From contig JAHDGJ010000019.1 of NCBI GenBank assembly GCA_020627705.1, forward strand, positions 1 to 64,000: a DNA stretch of 64,000 nucleotides, written 5' to 3'. The notes beneath the pieces were generated by a model, which saw only the letters and a list, made by a program, of their open reading frames with translations, was not told the origin of the DNA and ran no database searches. Both the position numbers and the translations under genes were made by a program. Below, in pieces: positions 32,901 through 47,900 of this stretch. The stretch comes from Saprospiraceae bacterium. GTDB lineage: Bacteria > Bacteroidota > Bacteroidia > Chitinophagales > Saprospiraceae. The stretch's first letter is position 1. Every line of letters begins with the position of its first letter.

Positions 32901-35900
32901 ATCACTATCGTCTTGTGGATTTCCTTCGTCATCCGTTGCGCTTTCTATTTCTGAGTAGTTTGTCCAACCCGCCGTATCTCCTAGGCACTCGTCAACTTCT
33001 AGCTCAATTGTTACAAAACTTGATGCACCAGGATTAATAATTCCTGTCATCGTTGTTGTAGCAGTGCTAGTCGCTGCATCATAAGACCAAGTTCCGTCAT
33101 TGCTGCTTAGGTATTTCAGACCACATGGTAAGAAATCGTTTACAACTACATTCGAAGCTGGCACATTACCTTGGTTGTATACTGTTATTGTATACGTTAC
33201 CACATCACCATATCTAAATGGTCCTTCGTCTGTTGTAGTCTTGATTTGAGCTAAATCAAATACGTCTACCACAGCAGGGTCGTGATCATCTTCATCATCT
33301 TCACCTGGATTTTGTGGACTCTCATTGATTTCATCATCGTTTTCATCACCTGGTTCTACAGGGTTGTCGTTGTCAGGGAAATTATCCATCTGACTATCGT
33401 CATCATCCTGTGGAACGCCATTTTCATCTGTTGCATCACTAATCTCTGCATAGTTCACCCAATCTTGATCTGCACTTGGTGTCAATTCAAGAACAAGTGG
33501 AACAAATGTATTGTCTTGTGGTGCTAGTACATTAGTAATCACATATGTCAACGTACCGTCTCCATTGTTAGTCCAACCTGGGTTATCCGCTGCATTGAAT
33601 ACATAACCTGTTGGCATGTAATCTGTAATCTCAATGTTATCCGCAGGGATATTTCCTTGGTTGAATACGTTGATATGGAACGTTACATCATCACCAAAGT
33701 CATATGGTCCAGAACTAACCACTACTTTTTGTAGTGCTAAGTCAAATACTGGAGTCACAACGAATACTTCTGGATCGTGGTCATCTTCATCATCAATACC
33801 ATTACCATCTGTTTCGTTATCCTCGCCATATGCATCGTTTCCTTGATCATCATCTGGAGTACTATCGATATCTGTCACTGGGTCTCCTTGACCATCCGTA
33901 GCTTCAGTAATTTCAGCCCAGTTAATATGGTCTCCACCAACACATGTCATTCCGACTTGGAATCTGATGTCAATGTATGTACTCTGACCAGGTGTCAATG
34001 GACTTAATAAATGTCCATTAGCAACACTCAACATAGCTGAAGCTGTGCCATCTCCATTGTCTGTCCATTGTGCATCAGCCAATGTTAAACAAGATGGGAT
34101 GTAGTCAATAACTCCAATGTTATCCGCTGCAACGTCACCTTGGTTAGTCACCTGAATTCTGAATGTTATAAAGTCACCATTCTGAACTTCATTCAATTGA
34201 CCAGGAGCTAAAATCTTGATCAATGCAAGATCGAAGTCGCTTGGCACCTCAGGCATAACCTGTAGGAATTCTGGATCATGGTCATCTTCATCATCTGTAC
34301 CGTCTCCATCCAACTGATTATCAGTACCGTATTCATCATTCGTTTGATCATCATCCGGAGTACTATCGATATCTGTAGCAGGGTTTCCTGCACCGTCGGT
34401 AAAGTCTTCAATCTCTGCCCAGTTTACGATTTCTCCAACCGCACATCCGTCAACAATGACAGTTATTGGAACTGAAATTGATTGACCAGGTTGCAATGGG
34501 CCAGGCATATCTCCACCAGCTACACTAATTACTCTTACCGCCTCGTGATTTACAGCATCGTAGAACCATGTTGGATCATTGAGTGTCAAACAAGCAGGTA
34601 AGTAATCCACTACTTCGATATCATCAGCAGCAACATTTCCTTGGTTATATACTGTGATCTCAAAGACAACTACATCACCGTTTGCCACATTTGCACTTTG
34701 ACCCATGGCCAAGCCTTTGGTTAAGGCTAAATCAAATTCTGGATCAACTACAGGGCTGATAATGATTTCTTCTGGATCGTGATCATCTTCATCCGTTGAA
34801 GGACTACCATCTCCTGGGTTACCAGATCCATCACCACCAGTCGCATCATCACTTCCGGTTCCTTCTTCACCACCAGCATCATTACCATTTGTATCATCTG
34901 GAGTACTATCTACATCAGAAACTGGATTTCCATTTTCGTCTGTAGCATCGCTAATTTCTGCATAGTTTACATGAGGTCCAGCTGCACAACCTGAGAAATC
35001 AAGTGTGATTGGAATCATGATTTGCTGTCCTGGAGCTAATGGAACACTCATGTCACCATTGGCTACACTCAAGAATATACTTGCAGTATTATCTCCGTTA
35101 TCTGTCCAATTTGCATCGCTCAGACTTGAACAAGGAGGCATATAATCTGTCACTTCAATATTATCAGCGGAAACAGTTCCTTGATTGAAGACAGTTATAT
35201 TAAATGTAATTACACTATTTGTTGGGACCGTTGAAGGATTACCTGGAGGTAAAGTCTTCGTCAATGCCAAGTCAAATTCCTCTTCTAATTCATCCTGAAC
35301 GTTTACAGTCTCTGGATCGTGATCATCTTCGTCATCTGTACCATTCCCGTCTGTCTGATCATCGTCTCCATAAGGATCGTTTCCTTGCATATCATCTGGT
35401 GTAGAATCCACATCAGTTACAGGATCACCGTTGTCATCAGTTGCATCCGTAATCTCAGCCCAGTTGGTTTGAGATGTTCCGCTACAACTTCCAGCCTGTA
35501 GTGTTAATGGTATAGCTACACTGTTTCCAGGCAATAATGCATTCGGTAAGAATCCATTTGCTGTACTTATCGTAATACTAGCCGTTCCGTTTCCATTATC
35601 TGTCCAATCAGGATCAGCTAGAGTGAAACAACTAGGTATATAATCGATTACATCAATGTTATCTGCAGGTACATTTCCTTGGTTGATAACAAATATTTCG
35701 TAATCCACGAAGTCACCAGTCATTACATTCATCGATTGACCTGGAGCCAATACTTTGATCAATGCTAAATCGAATTCAGCAGGTGGCGGATCATTTTGCA
35801 CTTGTATCGTTTCTGGATCACTGTCATCTTCATCATCTGTACCATTTCCGTCTGTTTGATCATTGTCTCCATAAGGATCATTGCCTAGAGTATCATCTGG

Positions 35901-38900
35901 TGTTGAATCTACATCTGTTACCGGATCACCATTTCCATCTGTAGCATCAGTAATCTCAGCCCAGTTAGTAACACTACCATCCGTACAATTAACCAATTGT
36001 AAAGTAATTGTAGTGGTTACTTGACCTCCTGGTTGTAATGGAGCAGCTAAAGCACCATTAGCCACACTTAAGGTTTGACTAGCCGTACCGTCGCCGTTAT
36101 CAGTCCATAATCCATCAGCCAATGTCATACAACTTGGCATGTAATCAATGATATCGATATTATCTGCTGCTATGTCACCTTGATTAAACACTGTGATATC
36201 GAATGTGATCAGATCACCGTTACCCACAGGTAGCGTCTGTCCAGCACTTACCGTTTTGATAAGAGCCAAATCGAAATCATCTGGAGCTACAGGATCAATT
36301 GTAACAGATTCTGGATCATGGTCATCTTCATCGCCATTTGTATTATCCGTATCATTATCTGTTGTATACGTATCGTTTCCTTGAGTTTCATCAGGAGTAC
36401 TGTCTACATCAGTTACAGGATTACCGTTGCCATCTGTGGCGTCACTAATCTCTGCCCAGTTTGTAACTGTACCAGTACAACTATTCATGTCTAAGGTAAT
36501 TGGTACTGAAACCATTTGATTTGGAGCCAATGGTGCTGTCAAGCCTCCATTTGCAACACTCAATACAATACTTGCTGTACCATTGCCATTATCCGTCCAA
36601 GCTGGATCATTTAATGTAGCACAAGAAGGCATGTAATCAATGATTTCAATATTATCTGCCGCTACTTCACCTTGATTGAAGACGCTTACCTCAAACGTTA
36701 CGGATGATCCTGGAGGAACATTCGCAGATTGACCTGAAGCTAATGTTTTAACCAAAGCGAGGTCAAATGTTTGAGAACAATCTGCTGCAGGCACTACTAC
36801 CACTTTATCATCACATCCTGCTAAAGTAACCGTAATTGTCACATCTTGACCTGAAGGTATTCCTGAAATGCTTCCTGCACTTACTGTACCCAAATTAGAC
36901 GTTACTGTAGCCCCTGCACTTGCAGTGTAATTTACAGTATAGGTCATTGAGCCATTGATTGCACATTCAGGACCACTGATACTGATCGCTGGATTCACAC
37001 AAGGATCATCACAATCCGTTGGGCTTTCAACAATTGCCTCAGCAACACATGCTCCATCAATTGCAGTAACAATCAAATCAGTACCAATTGGAATATTAAA
37101 TATTGTATTGGTACCTACAATTCCTGCATTATTATTAAACGTACCGTTTCCATCCCATGTGAAGGATACCTCATAGAAGCTCACTCCATCACATATAGGT
37201 TGACCTACTGTCAAATTAGGGAATTCACAATCCGAAGGACATGTATCCGGTGCATTAACATTTATAGTGGTCTCACATCCAGGAACTGTGGTTGCAGTAA
37301 TCGTAATATCTACTCCAATTGGAATATTAGTTATTACTCCTGCTCCAACTGTACCTGCACTTGACGTCACAGTTGAACCTACACTGTTGTAATATACAAC
37401 TGAATAGAAGTTTCCTTCACATTCTACATTTAGTGTAGATAATACTGGCACTTCACATACTTGACAAACTGCTGCTGGCACCACGATTACTTCGTCATCA
37501 CAATTAGGTATTGATGCTGTAATAGTAACATCTTGACCTGAAGGGATTCCAGTAATTGTACCCGCGCCTACAGTTCCCAAATCAGAGGTTACTGTAACAC
37601 CTGCACTTACCGTGAAGTTTACCAAGTAAGTAGATCCATTTTCACATAACGGGCCACTCACACTAATATCAGGATTAATACAAGGCTCAGTACAATCCGT
37701 TGGAGAAGCTGCTGTGACTTCAGTCACACATGCTCCATCAGTTGCAGTTAAGACAATGTTTTGTCCAATTGGAATATTAGTAATTGTGTTTCCTGAAATC
37801 GTACCGAAGTTATTACTCAAACTTCCATTTCCATCCCAAGTGAAGGATACTTCATAATTATTGTTGCCATCACATATTGGTTGTCCTAATGTCAATTCTG
37901 GGAATTCACATGTAGTAGGACATGTCGCTGGTGATTCTACAGTAAGTACTGTTTCACATCCAGGCTCTGTAGAGGCTGTAATTACTACATCTACACCAAT
38001 TGGTATTGCCAATATTTCGTTTCCTGAAATTGTTCCGGCTGAAGCACTTACTGCTGTACCCACACTTGTGTAGAATACAACATCATACGTTCCATTAGAA
38101 CAATCTGTATTACCTGCTGTTAATTCAGGCACCTGGCAAATTCCGCAATCTGTTCCAGGAACAGTTACAATCTTATCAGGACATCCTGTCTTTGCAACTG
38201 TGATTACTAAGTCAACACCTGATGGCACTAATGTTATGCTGTTTACGCCTACTAGGCCAACATTTGCAGTAACAATAGAACCTGGCGTTACATTGTAATT
38301 AACTTCATAGAATGGGCTTCCATCAGTAGCACATATTGGACCACTGACACTAATTTCAGGATTCACACATGGCACATTACAATCTTCTGGAGCAGCCACA
38401 AACACTGTGGTTACACATGCTCCGTCAGTAGCTGTTACTGTTAGATCCGTACCAACTGGAATTCCTACAATATCGTTTCCTGAAATTGTTCCAGCCGAAG
38501 TTGATATACTTCCTACTCCATCCCAAGTGAAGGATACTTCCCATAGCGCTGTTCCATCACAAATTGGCTGACCCACAGTTAATTCTGGGTAAGTACAACT
38601 TGAAGGACACGTTGCAGGTATTGGAACTTCCAATACAGTTTCGCAATCACTTGTAATCTCACTAGTTACAACAAGCGTTACACCAAAAGGCACATTGACT
38701 ATTTGTGTAGCCGTTACAGTTCCAAAATTGGAAGTAACCGTAGCTCCTGCACTAGTATAGTAAGTTACATCGTAACCAGTGGCATCACATTCATCAATAC
38801 CAACAGTTAATACTGGCTCTATACAAAGCCCACATTCTGCCGCTGGAACTGTAACTATTTTATCATCACATCCTGGCTTACTTACTGTAACAGTAACATC

Positions 38901-41900
38901 TACTCCTGAAGGAATATTAGTTACCTCTCCTACTCCAACTACTCCAAAGTCTGAAGTTACTGTAGCGCTTGGCGTTGCTATAAAGTTTATTTGATAGAAT
39001 GAGGATCCATCTGTCGCACAAATCGGACCACTGATACTAATATCAGGATTCACACAAGGATCTTCACAATCTTCTGGACTAGGTACCACTACTTCTGTAT
39101 CACATGCACCATCTGTAGCAGTCATTATTAAGTCTGTGCCTATTGGTATATTAATCACATCTGTACCACTGATTACCCCTGCACTTGCATTTAATGAACC
39201 AACACCATCCCAAGTAAAGGATACTGCGTACATTGAAGTACCATCACATAGTGGCTGACCAACAGTCAATTCTGGGAATTCACAACCAACTGGACATACA
39301 TCTGGACCAACGTAGTCAAGGACAGTTACACAACCAGGTGTAACCTCTGCCGTTACTGTAATGTCCGTACCTACTGGGATATTGGTAATTACTCCAGCTC
39401 CCACAGTACCCGCAGTAGAACTCACTGTTGAACCTACACTATTGTAGAAAGTAACACTATACACGTTACCCGTACAATCAGGATTACCGAGAGTTAATAC
39501 TGGCTTGATACAAGTACCACATTCTGTAGAAGGCACTGTAACTACTTTGTCAGCACATCCTGCAATTGAAGCAGTGATTATTAGATCAGTACCTGAAGGA
39601 ATTCCCACTATGGCACTTCCTGTATCCGTACCTGCATTCACGCTAATTGTTGCTCCTGGAGTAGCCGTATAATTAACACTATAGAACTCACTTCCATTGA
39701 TCGCACAAATAGGTCCACTCAAACTAATCGCCGGATTTTCACATGGGTTTTCACATCCAACTGGAGAAGTCACCAAAACATTTACTGAACAGTTGCCATT
39801 AGCAGCTGTTACGACTACATCTGTGCCAATTGGAATATCAACAATCTTATCTCCACTTATTGTACCTGCTGAGTTACTGAAGTTTCCTAGTCCATCCCAT
39901 GTAAACGACACTTCATAGAAGTTTGTACCATCACATAGTGGTTGACCTACTGTCAATAATGGATACTCGCAATTGGTAGGACAAATTGTAGGCCCTAATA
40001 CATCAAGTACTGTTTCACATCCTGGTGAACTCGTTGCAATTACCTCAACATTCGTACCTACTGGAATTCCAGTAATTACTCCTGCACCCACCGTACCTGC
40101 ATCTGCAGTTACTGTAGATCCAGCACTATTGTAGAAAGTAATGCTGTATGTATTTCCATCACACTCTGTATTACCTAGGGTTAATACTGGCTTGACACAA
40201 GGCTCACAAACTGCAGCAGGAACTGTTACAATCTTATCTGGACAACCCGTAATGCTTGCGGTAATTGTCACATCCTGACCAGAAGGAATATTTGTAATCA
40301 CTCCGTTTCCGAGTGTACCTAAATCACTAGTTACAGTAGCACCTGGGCTTGCCACAAAATTCACACTGTAGAATGGTGTACCATCTGCATTACAAATTGG
40401 TCCACTGATACTGATCGCTGGATTCTCACAAGGATCAATACAATCTTCTGGAGACTCTACTGTTCTTGTTGACACACAATCACCATCTGTAGCTGTTACT
40501 ACCACATCTGTTCCAATAGGAATATTGATAATAGTATTACCGCTAACTGTACCTGCACTGTTAGAGAACACTCCGTTTCCATCCCATGTAAAGGATACTG
40601 TATAGAAATTCTGACCATCACATAATGGCTGACCCACTGTCAATTCTGGGAATTCACATGTCGAAGGACAAGTATCTGGGCCTTCTATTATGATTACAGT
40701 CTCACAACCATCAAATAATGTAGCGGTAAGCGTTACATCTACTCCAAGCGGAATATTAGTTACAGTCGTAGCACCTAAAGTACCTGCACTAGAAGTAACC
40801 GTTGATCCTTGGCTGTTAAAGAAGGTTATACTATATACATTTCCTGCACATTCCATCAATGAACCACTCAATGTAGGCTTAATACATTGTTGACCAATTG
40901 GCACTTCTGCAGGATCATGGTCATCTTCATCATCTGTCCCATCACCTGATGTATCATTATCTGTCATGTATGCATCATTACCTTGATCATCATCCGGCGT
41001 ACTGTCAATATCAGTCACTGGATTTCCTGCTCCATCCGTAGCACCACTAATCTCAGCCCAGTTAGTAACCGTACCTTGAGTACAACTCATAGCTTGTAGA
41101 GTAATCTCCACAGTTATTTGTGCATTTGGCGCAAGTGGGGAAACCAACCCTCCATTTGCCACGCTCAATAATATAAATGCTGTACCGTCGCCATTGTCGG
41201 TCCAATCTGGATCAGCAAGGGTCATACAACTAGGCATATAGTCTGTAATCTCTATGTTATCCGCTGGAACGTCTCCTTGGTTAAAGACAGTAATGTCAAA
41301 GTTTACAAGGTCACCATTAATTACTGGCACATTTTGAGCTGGATCCAAAACTTTAGTTAAGGCCAAATCAAAATCCATAGGTGCTGTAGGATCGATAATA
41401 ATCTCCTCTGGATCATGATCATCTTCATCCGTAGTCGCATCTCCATCACCTGGGTTTCCAGATCCGTCTCCTCCTGTAGCATCATCACTACCAGTGTTTT
41501 CTGCACCACCAGCATCGTTACCGTTGGTGTCATCTGGTGTACTATCGATATCCGTTACTGGATCTCCATTTTCGTCTGTTGCATCAGCAATCTCTGCGTA
41601 GTTTACAATTGGACCCGCAGGACAATTGTTAACTGTTATTGTGATTGGCACAATAATCTGCATACCTGGCTGTAATGGAGTAGATAAACCACCATTTGCA
41701 ACACTTAATAAAATGCTTGCAGTATTATCACCGTTGTCTGTCCAGTCTGGATCATTTAGATCAAAACAAGCAGGCATGTAATCTACTAACTCAATATTAT
41801 CTGCAGCAACATTTCCTTGATTTACAACTGTTATATCAAATGTAACAGTCGCGCCATTTCCTACATTAGCAGCTTGTCCAGCTGACAATGTTTTGGTAAG

Positions 41901-44900
41901 AGCTAAATCAAATTGATCATTTACTGGATCAATAACTGTAATATCTGCAGGATCATGATCATCTTCGTCTCCTCCATTCATTCCGTCTTCATCTACTGTG
42001 TCATCACCTCCGAAGAAGTCGTTGTCTGGATTATCATCTGGCGTACTGTCATCATCCTCTTGAGGATCACCAAACTCATCTGTAAAGTCTGAAATCTCTG
42101 CCCAGTTCATCAATGTACCTGAAGCACATGCGTCAACTGTAAAGATTATATCTACAAGAACTTGTTGTCCTGGCAATAATGGGCCAGCTAAACCACCGTT
42201 AGCTACACTTAACTCAATGCTCGCAGTACCGTCTCCATTGTCTGTCCAATCTGGATCAGCCAATGATAAACATGCTGGTATATAATCAGTGATTACTATA
42301 TTATCCACAGACTCCGTACCCTGGTTTAGTACTTGAATATCAAAGCTCACTTGATCTCCGATCTCTACAGGATTAGGTTGTCCAAGACTGAGGGTCTTGA
42401 TCAGTGCTAAATCCCAAATTGGAACTTCTACAATCACATCTTCTGGATCGTGATCATCTTCATCAGTTAATGGATCCTCATCACCTGGAGTGCCAGTACC
42501 ATCTCCACCAGTTACATCATCACTACCAGTGTCTTCTTCACCACCAGCATCATTACCATTGGTAGCATCTGGAGTACTGTCTACATCTGCTTCAGGATTA
42601 CCATCTTCATCTGTTGCACTCGTAATCTCAGCGAAGTTTATTTGCTCTTGTGAGCTACAAACTCCTACAGTAAGTGTAATCGGAACCGTAATCGATTGAC
42701 CAGGTGCCAATGGAGCTGTTAAACCTCCATTTGCTACACTTAGCAAAATGCTAGCGGTACTGTTTCCGTTGTCGGTCCAATCTGAATCATTTAGAGTAAA
42801 GCAACTTGGGAAGTAATCTGTAATTACAATATTGTCTGCAAATTCATTTCCTTGATTGAACACATTGATATCAAAAGTGATATCATCTAACCAATTGTAT
42901 GGTCCTTCGTTTGTAATTGTTTTCGTCAATGCTAAATCGAAGATTTCTACAAATTCTGGATCGTGATCGTCTTCATCCGTATTAGGATTGTCGTCTCCAG
43001 GAGTACCTGTACCGTCACCGTCAACAACATCATCAGAATTTCCATCTGGATTACCTCCAGGATCATTTCCATTCGTGTCATCTGGAGTACTGTCTACATC
43101 TGTAGCAGGATCACCAAACTCATCTTCGAATGCACTAATTTCTGCATGGTTTGTCCAAGCATCAGCAGGATCTGTATAGCACTGCGTTAATTCCAGTGTA
43201 ATTAAAACTGTAGCCGTTTGACCAGCTGCCAATGGACCTGCAAGCGTCGTTGTTGCATTTCCTGTCGCAGCATCATAAGTCCACGTTGGATCATTTGATG
43301 ATAAATAAGTAAAACCACATGGTATATAATCAGTAACCTCAATATCAGTCACTGTCATTGGAGCCTGATTGTAAACTTCTATTTCGAAGGTTACAGGATC
43401 TCCCCATGTATATGGTCCTGTTGAGGTAGTTACTTTGGTCAATGCAAGATCGTAAACCTCTAGGTCTTCGCATGTTTCATCAACGAGATCAATAGTACCA
43501 TCATTGTTAGTATCTAATGTTGCTTCATTGAACAATCCCTCACCAGCTTCTCCTGGCTCTGCACCTCCATCTCCACAATACGTATACGTATCGTCTCCAG
43601 GAGCTGCCGCATCAAAGAAATCGTAATCTACATTGACTGTAAGGGTGTACATGTCCATGTCAAAAGCTGGGATGGCCTGATCGTTTGCTAGCACCCAACC
43701 ACCTGTTGGGACTGCTATTGGTAATGCTGGATTTGAAGGTCCTGCATCACTAGTATAACTTGCTGATAATATATTGATATCATTATCAAATTGAGGCTCG
43801 TCGAACAAGTCATACTGACCAGCTGCTCCTCCTATATTTTCAACTGTTATTTTGTATACAATATTCCAAGTACCGTCTGGCTGCTCAGTTGCACTTAATT
43901 GTTCTTTATCCAATAAGAAATAAGGAACATCATCACATGCTTCTGCTTCTTGGTCTGGAGTACCGTCATTATTAGTATCTAAAGTAGCCTCGTTATATAA
44001 GCCTTCACCTGATGTAGGATCTGTAGGACCATTAGCGGTTCCACAACTTCCATCGTAAATATCATTACCTCCATCAACTGCTCCACCATCTTCTAAATCG
44101 AGACAAACGTTTATAGTCACTGTATAAGTATCTAATTTACCTGCAGCTATAGCTTGATCATCAGCCAGCTCATATGTACTTGGATTCGGTGCTAATGCAT
44201 TGTTTGGATTTCCAACTGCATCAGTTGTATAACCTGCAGAATTTATTGTGAAATCGGCATCAATCATTGGATCATCTACCAAATCATATGTACCTGGTGC
44301 ACCTCCAATATTCTCTACTGTTACAGTATAAACTACATCATAACAATTTAGACTAGTTTCGGTAGTCGAAGTATGCGTTTTCGTCAATACCAAGAAAGGT
44401 AAATCTCCGCACGCATCATCGTCATCATCAATAACTCCATCATTGTTGTCATCCAAACTTGCAATGTTATACAAACCTTGTCCAGGTCCCGCTACACCGC
44501 CAGTTCCTTCACCACATGCAGTATAGTCATTATCACCTACTGGAACATCTGCTAAGAGATCCATACTCACATTTACAATTATCGTAAAGCAATGTACACC
44601 CATACTTCCTATCGTTTGGTCATCCGCTAATACCCAACCTGGCGCTGCCGGAGGTACTGCACTTAGGGTTCCTGATGATGGTATATCACTTGTGTAACTT
44701 GCACTATTGATTACGATATCGCTATCAAATACGGGTAAATCATACAAATCGTAGGTACCTGTCGATCCTGCAAAGTTTGTAACTGTTACTTTATAGGTAA
44801 CATCGTATGACAAATCAGCTTTTTGCTCACTGACACTTACTAGATCTTTGGTCATCATTAAATCACTGATGTCTCCACACGTATCATCGATAAGATCAAT

Positions 44901-47900
44901 AGTACCATCGTTATTTGCATCTAACAAGGCTTCATTGAAGAGGCCCTCACCAGCTTCACCTGGATCTTCTCCACCTTCTCCACATTCCGTATAGGTATCG
45001 TCACCAACTACACCATCGAATAAGTCAATGCTTACATTGGTAGATACAGTATAGCAATGTTTACCAAATCCAGCAATAGCTTCATCCGTTGCTAATACCC
45101 AGCCTGGACTTGCAGGAATGGTTGTAGGCAAGGTTCCACTTGAAGGAACATCACTCGTAAAGCTTGCACTGTTAAATGTAATGTCATCGTCTGGTTGTGG
45201 TAAATCGAATAAATCGTATTCACCATCACCACCACCAAGGTTTTCAACAGTTATTTTATAGGTCACATTAAATGAACCATCTGCCTGAATGGCTTCCATA
45301 CCAATTAACTCTTTGGTTAATACTAAGTAAGGGACATCATCACAAGCATCATCGGTCAAATCTGTTGTTCCATCATTGTTTACATCTAAACCAGCAATGT
45401 TATACAATCCTTCACCATTTGTTGGGCTTCCTGGAGTTGCGCTTCCACATTCTGTGTAGGTTTCGTCGCCTGGGCTTGCAGGATCTTCCAGATCAAGGCA
45501 AACTCCGATCACGATTACATACTCATCAATCTTACCTGGTGCAATAGCTTGGTCATTGGCCAAAGTATAAAAGCTGGTAGTTGTTGGTAAAGAACCCCCT
45601 GGGTTACCAACCGCATCTGTGGTATAGATCGCAGCAGTAATTTGGAAATCATCATCAAAATTAGGATCATCCGTTAGGTCGTACTGACCATCTGCTCCAC
45701 CTGAATTTTCAACATATATTTGGTATGTCACGTCATAACAATTGAGACTTGTCTCCACTGTACTCACATGATTCTTTTCTAATGTCAAGTATGGCAATTC
45801 GCCACAATCATCATCTTCTTGTTCTGGAGTTGTTGGATCATCATCCAAGTCCAGACTAGCCTCGTTGTAAAGTCCTTCACCAGGTCCAGCATTTGCAGGT
45901 CCTGATCCTTGACCACATGACGTGTACATATCATCTCCTACGGTGCCGTCTGCCAAATCTATGGTTACAATGAAGTTTACAGTATATGTATGCGTTGTTG
46001 TAGCATTGATTACTACATCACTTCCTAATAACCACCCTGGGGCAGCTGGTGCTGGCAATGCTAATCCACCACCTGCAACACCTGGAGCATTCGAGGAATA
46101 ACTTGCCGAACTTGCTACGATATCTGTATCAAATCCTGGCACATCATACAGGTCATATTCACCTGGTAAAGTTCCTGGATTTTCTACATTGATAGTATAA
46201 CTCACCATGTACTCATTTGGATTTCCAGTCGGAACTATGCTTGTAATTGACTTATCCAATAGGATACATTCGTTGACAATAAATTCATTACTTCTATTGG
46301 CACATGTCTGTCCTAAATTAGTATAGGTGACATAGTATCTTGCTTCTTCAGTCGCCGTATAAGTATTATCACTACCTGTAGCCACCACAGTTTCTGTACC
46401 ATCTGGATTAATTCTAATCCAAGTATACGTACTGTAACCAGAAGGTGCAGTAAGTGTAGCTTGTGTCTCATTACATAAGTTACCATTTTCGATTACCTCT
46501 TCCACCAATGGATCATCAACAACCACAGGGAATGTGGCGTCATACATACATGTCGATCCATCTGGGTTTGTAAAGGTCAATTGAACAAAGTAATCTACAT
46601 CTGCCTGAGGGTCACATATCGTTGGTGTCAAGCTTGTATTGTCGTCCAAATATTGGTTCGGGAACCATTCAACGGTTACACTGCTTTCATATTGAGAAGG
46701 TATGTTGAGTGACAATTGTTGACATCCATCAGAACATGCATCAACCCCAGCAAATGGTCCAAAAGTAAAGTCAGCCAAGCTGTACAATTCGATTGGGAAA
46801 TTAAACTCTGCACATCCTCCAGACTGACTGGTTACTGTCAATACTACAGGAGCCGTAACACCAAATCCAGGGTTTATAGTAATATATAAACTGTCGTTTG
46901 CCGCATTTGGAACAACAGAAGCTCCTGCTGCTGGCGATACGGCGTAATCCCAAGAAGGACATTGCTCAATGCCAAATGGAATACCAGTACAAAGCGTATA
47001 TTCTGTCTGCATGTCATCGGTAATGGCTGGCTCAATACTATCGTAGTAGTAATCCAAAGCATCACACACACAATCTGTGTCTTGCATGATCATTAAGAAT
47101 ACTGGACAAGATTCTGCATCACTCACTGTGAAGCATCCGGAAAGGATCGTTGTTTCTCCAGTATTAAGCAATACAAAATGGCTCATATTCGCGATTTCTG
47201 GATCAATGATCGGATCATCGATGATTCCATTTTGGTTCACATCTCTGATCAACTTAATCATCACATCGCCATTGTAGAAGGCACCAGGGTTCTCTAACTC
47301 TACATCATAACATAACTCTACGGTACCGTCTGCATTTGGACACTTGGTCATCAAGGTCTGATCGTTTACATTCAATGGTGGTAAGAAATCAACAGTGATT
47401 TGTGGGTTTACAGAGTTCAAAACATAGACACTACACATCTCACCTTGTGCCGCACAGGATTGATCCATGATTTCACTTGTTACTGCTACACCTAAATCTT
47501 GACCTCCACAATCAATGTCTTCCGGAATACTAAAATCAATACTGATTTGGAACGCTTCCCCGGGACCAATCCCATCGGGTATATCAAAACAAACCTCGGT
47601 AATCGTTCCATTCATTGTCTCTGTAATAGTCGGAGTATGGGACGTAGGTGCTAACCACATTACGCTTCCTGACATATAATCAAAGGTCTCCGTTTCTAAG
47701 TCAATACAGACTAAACTTTCTTGACTTTCACCAAAAGGAGATATGTTTAAATATGTCAACACCAATGTTGCTTCTTCGCCACAGTTTGCTTGAGCCGGCT
47801 CTGCAAATACGAAGAATTGGGCGAAATCGTTTGGATTTGCATTTTCGATAATGATCGGATCACTATCTACAAACATTGACTGCACGGTTGCTTCACAAGG

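Noticed and set aside
31155-34475. Many plus-strand and alternative-frame open frames over gene B
   Set aside because: They lie opposite the Asp-rich repeats, repeat with the same period and have low-complexity Ile/Ser/Val or Met/Thr-rich translations; they are shadows of the coding strand.
36777-40887. Regular DNA periodicity that could suggest a CRISPR array or satellite
   Set aside because: Period (228/685 bp) and strict codon-frame conservation inside one open frame show protein repeats, not short direct repeats with spacers.
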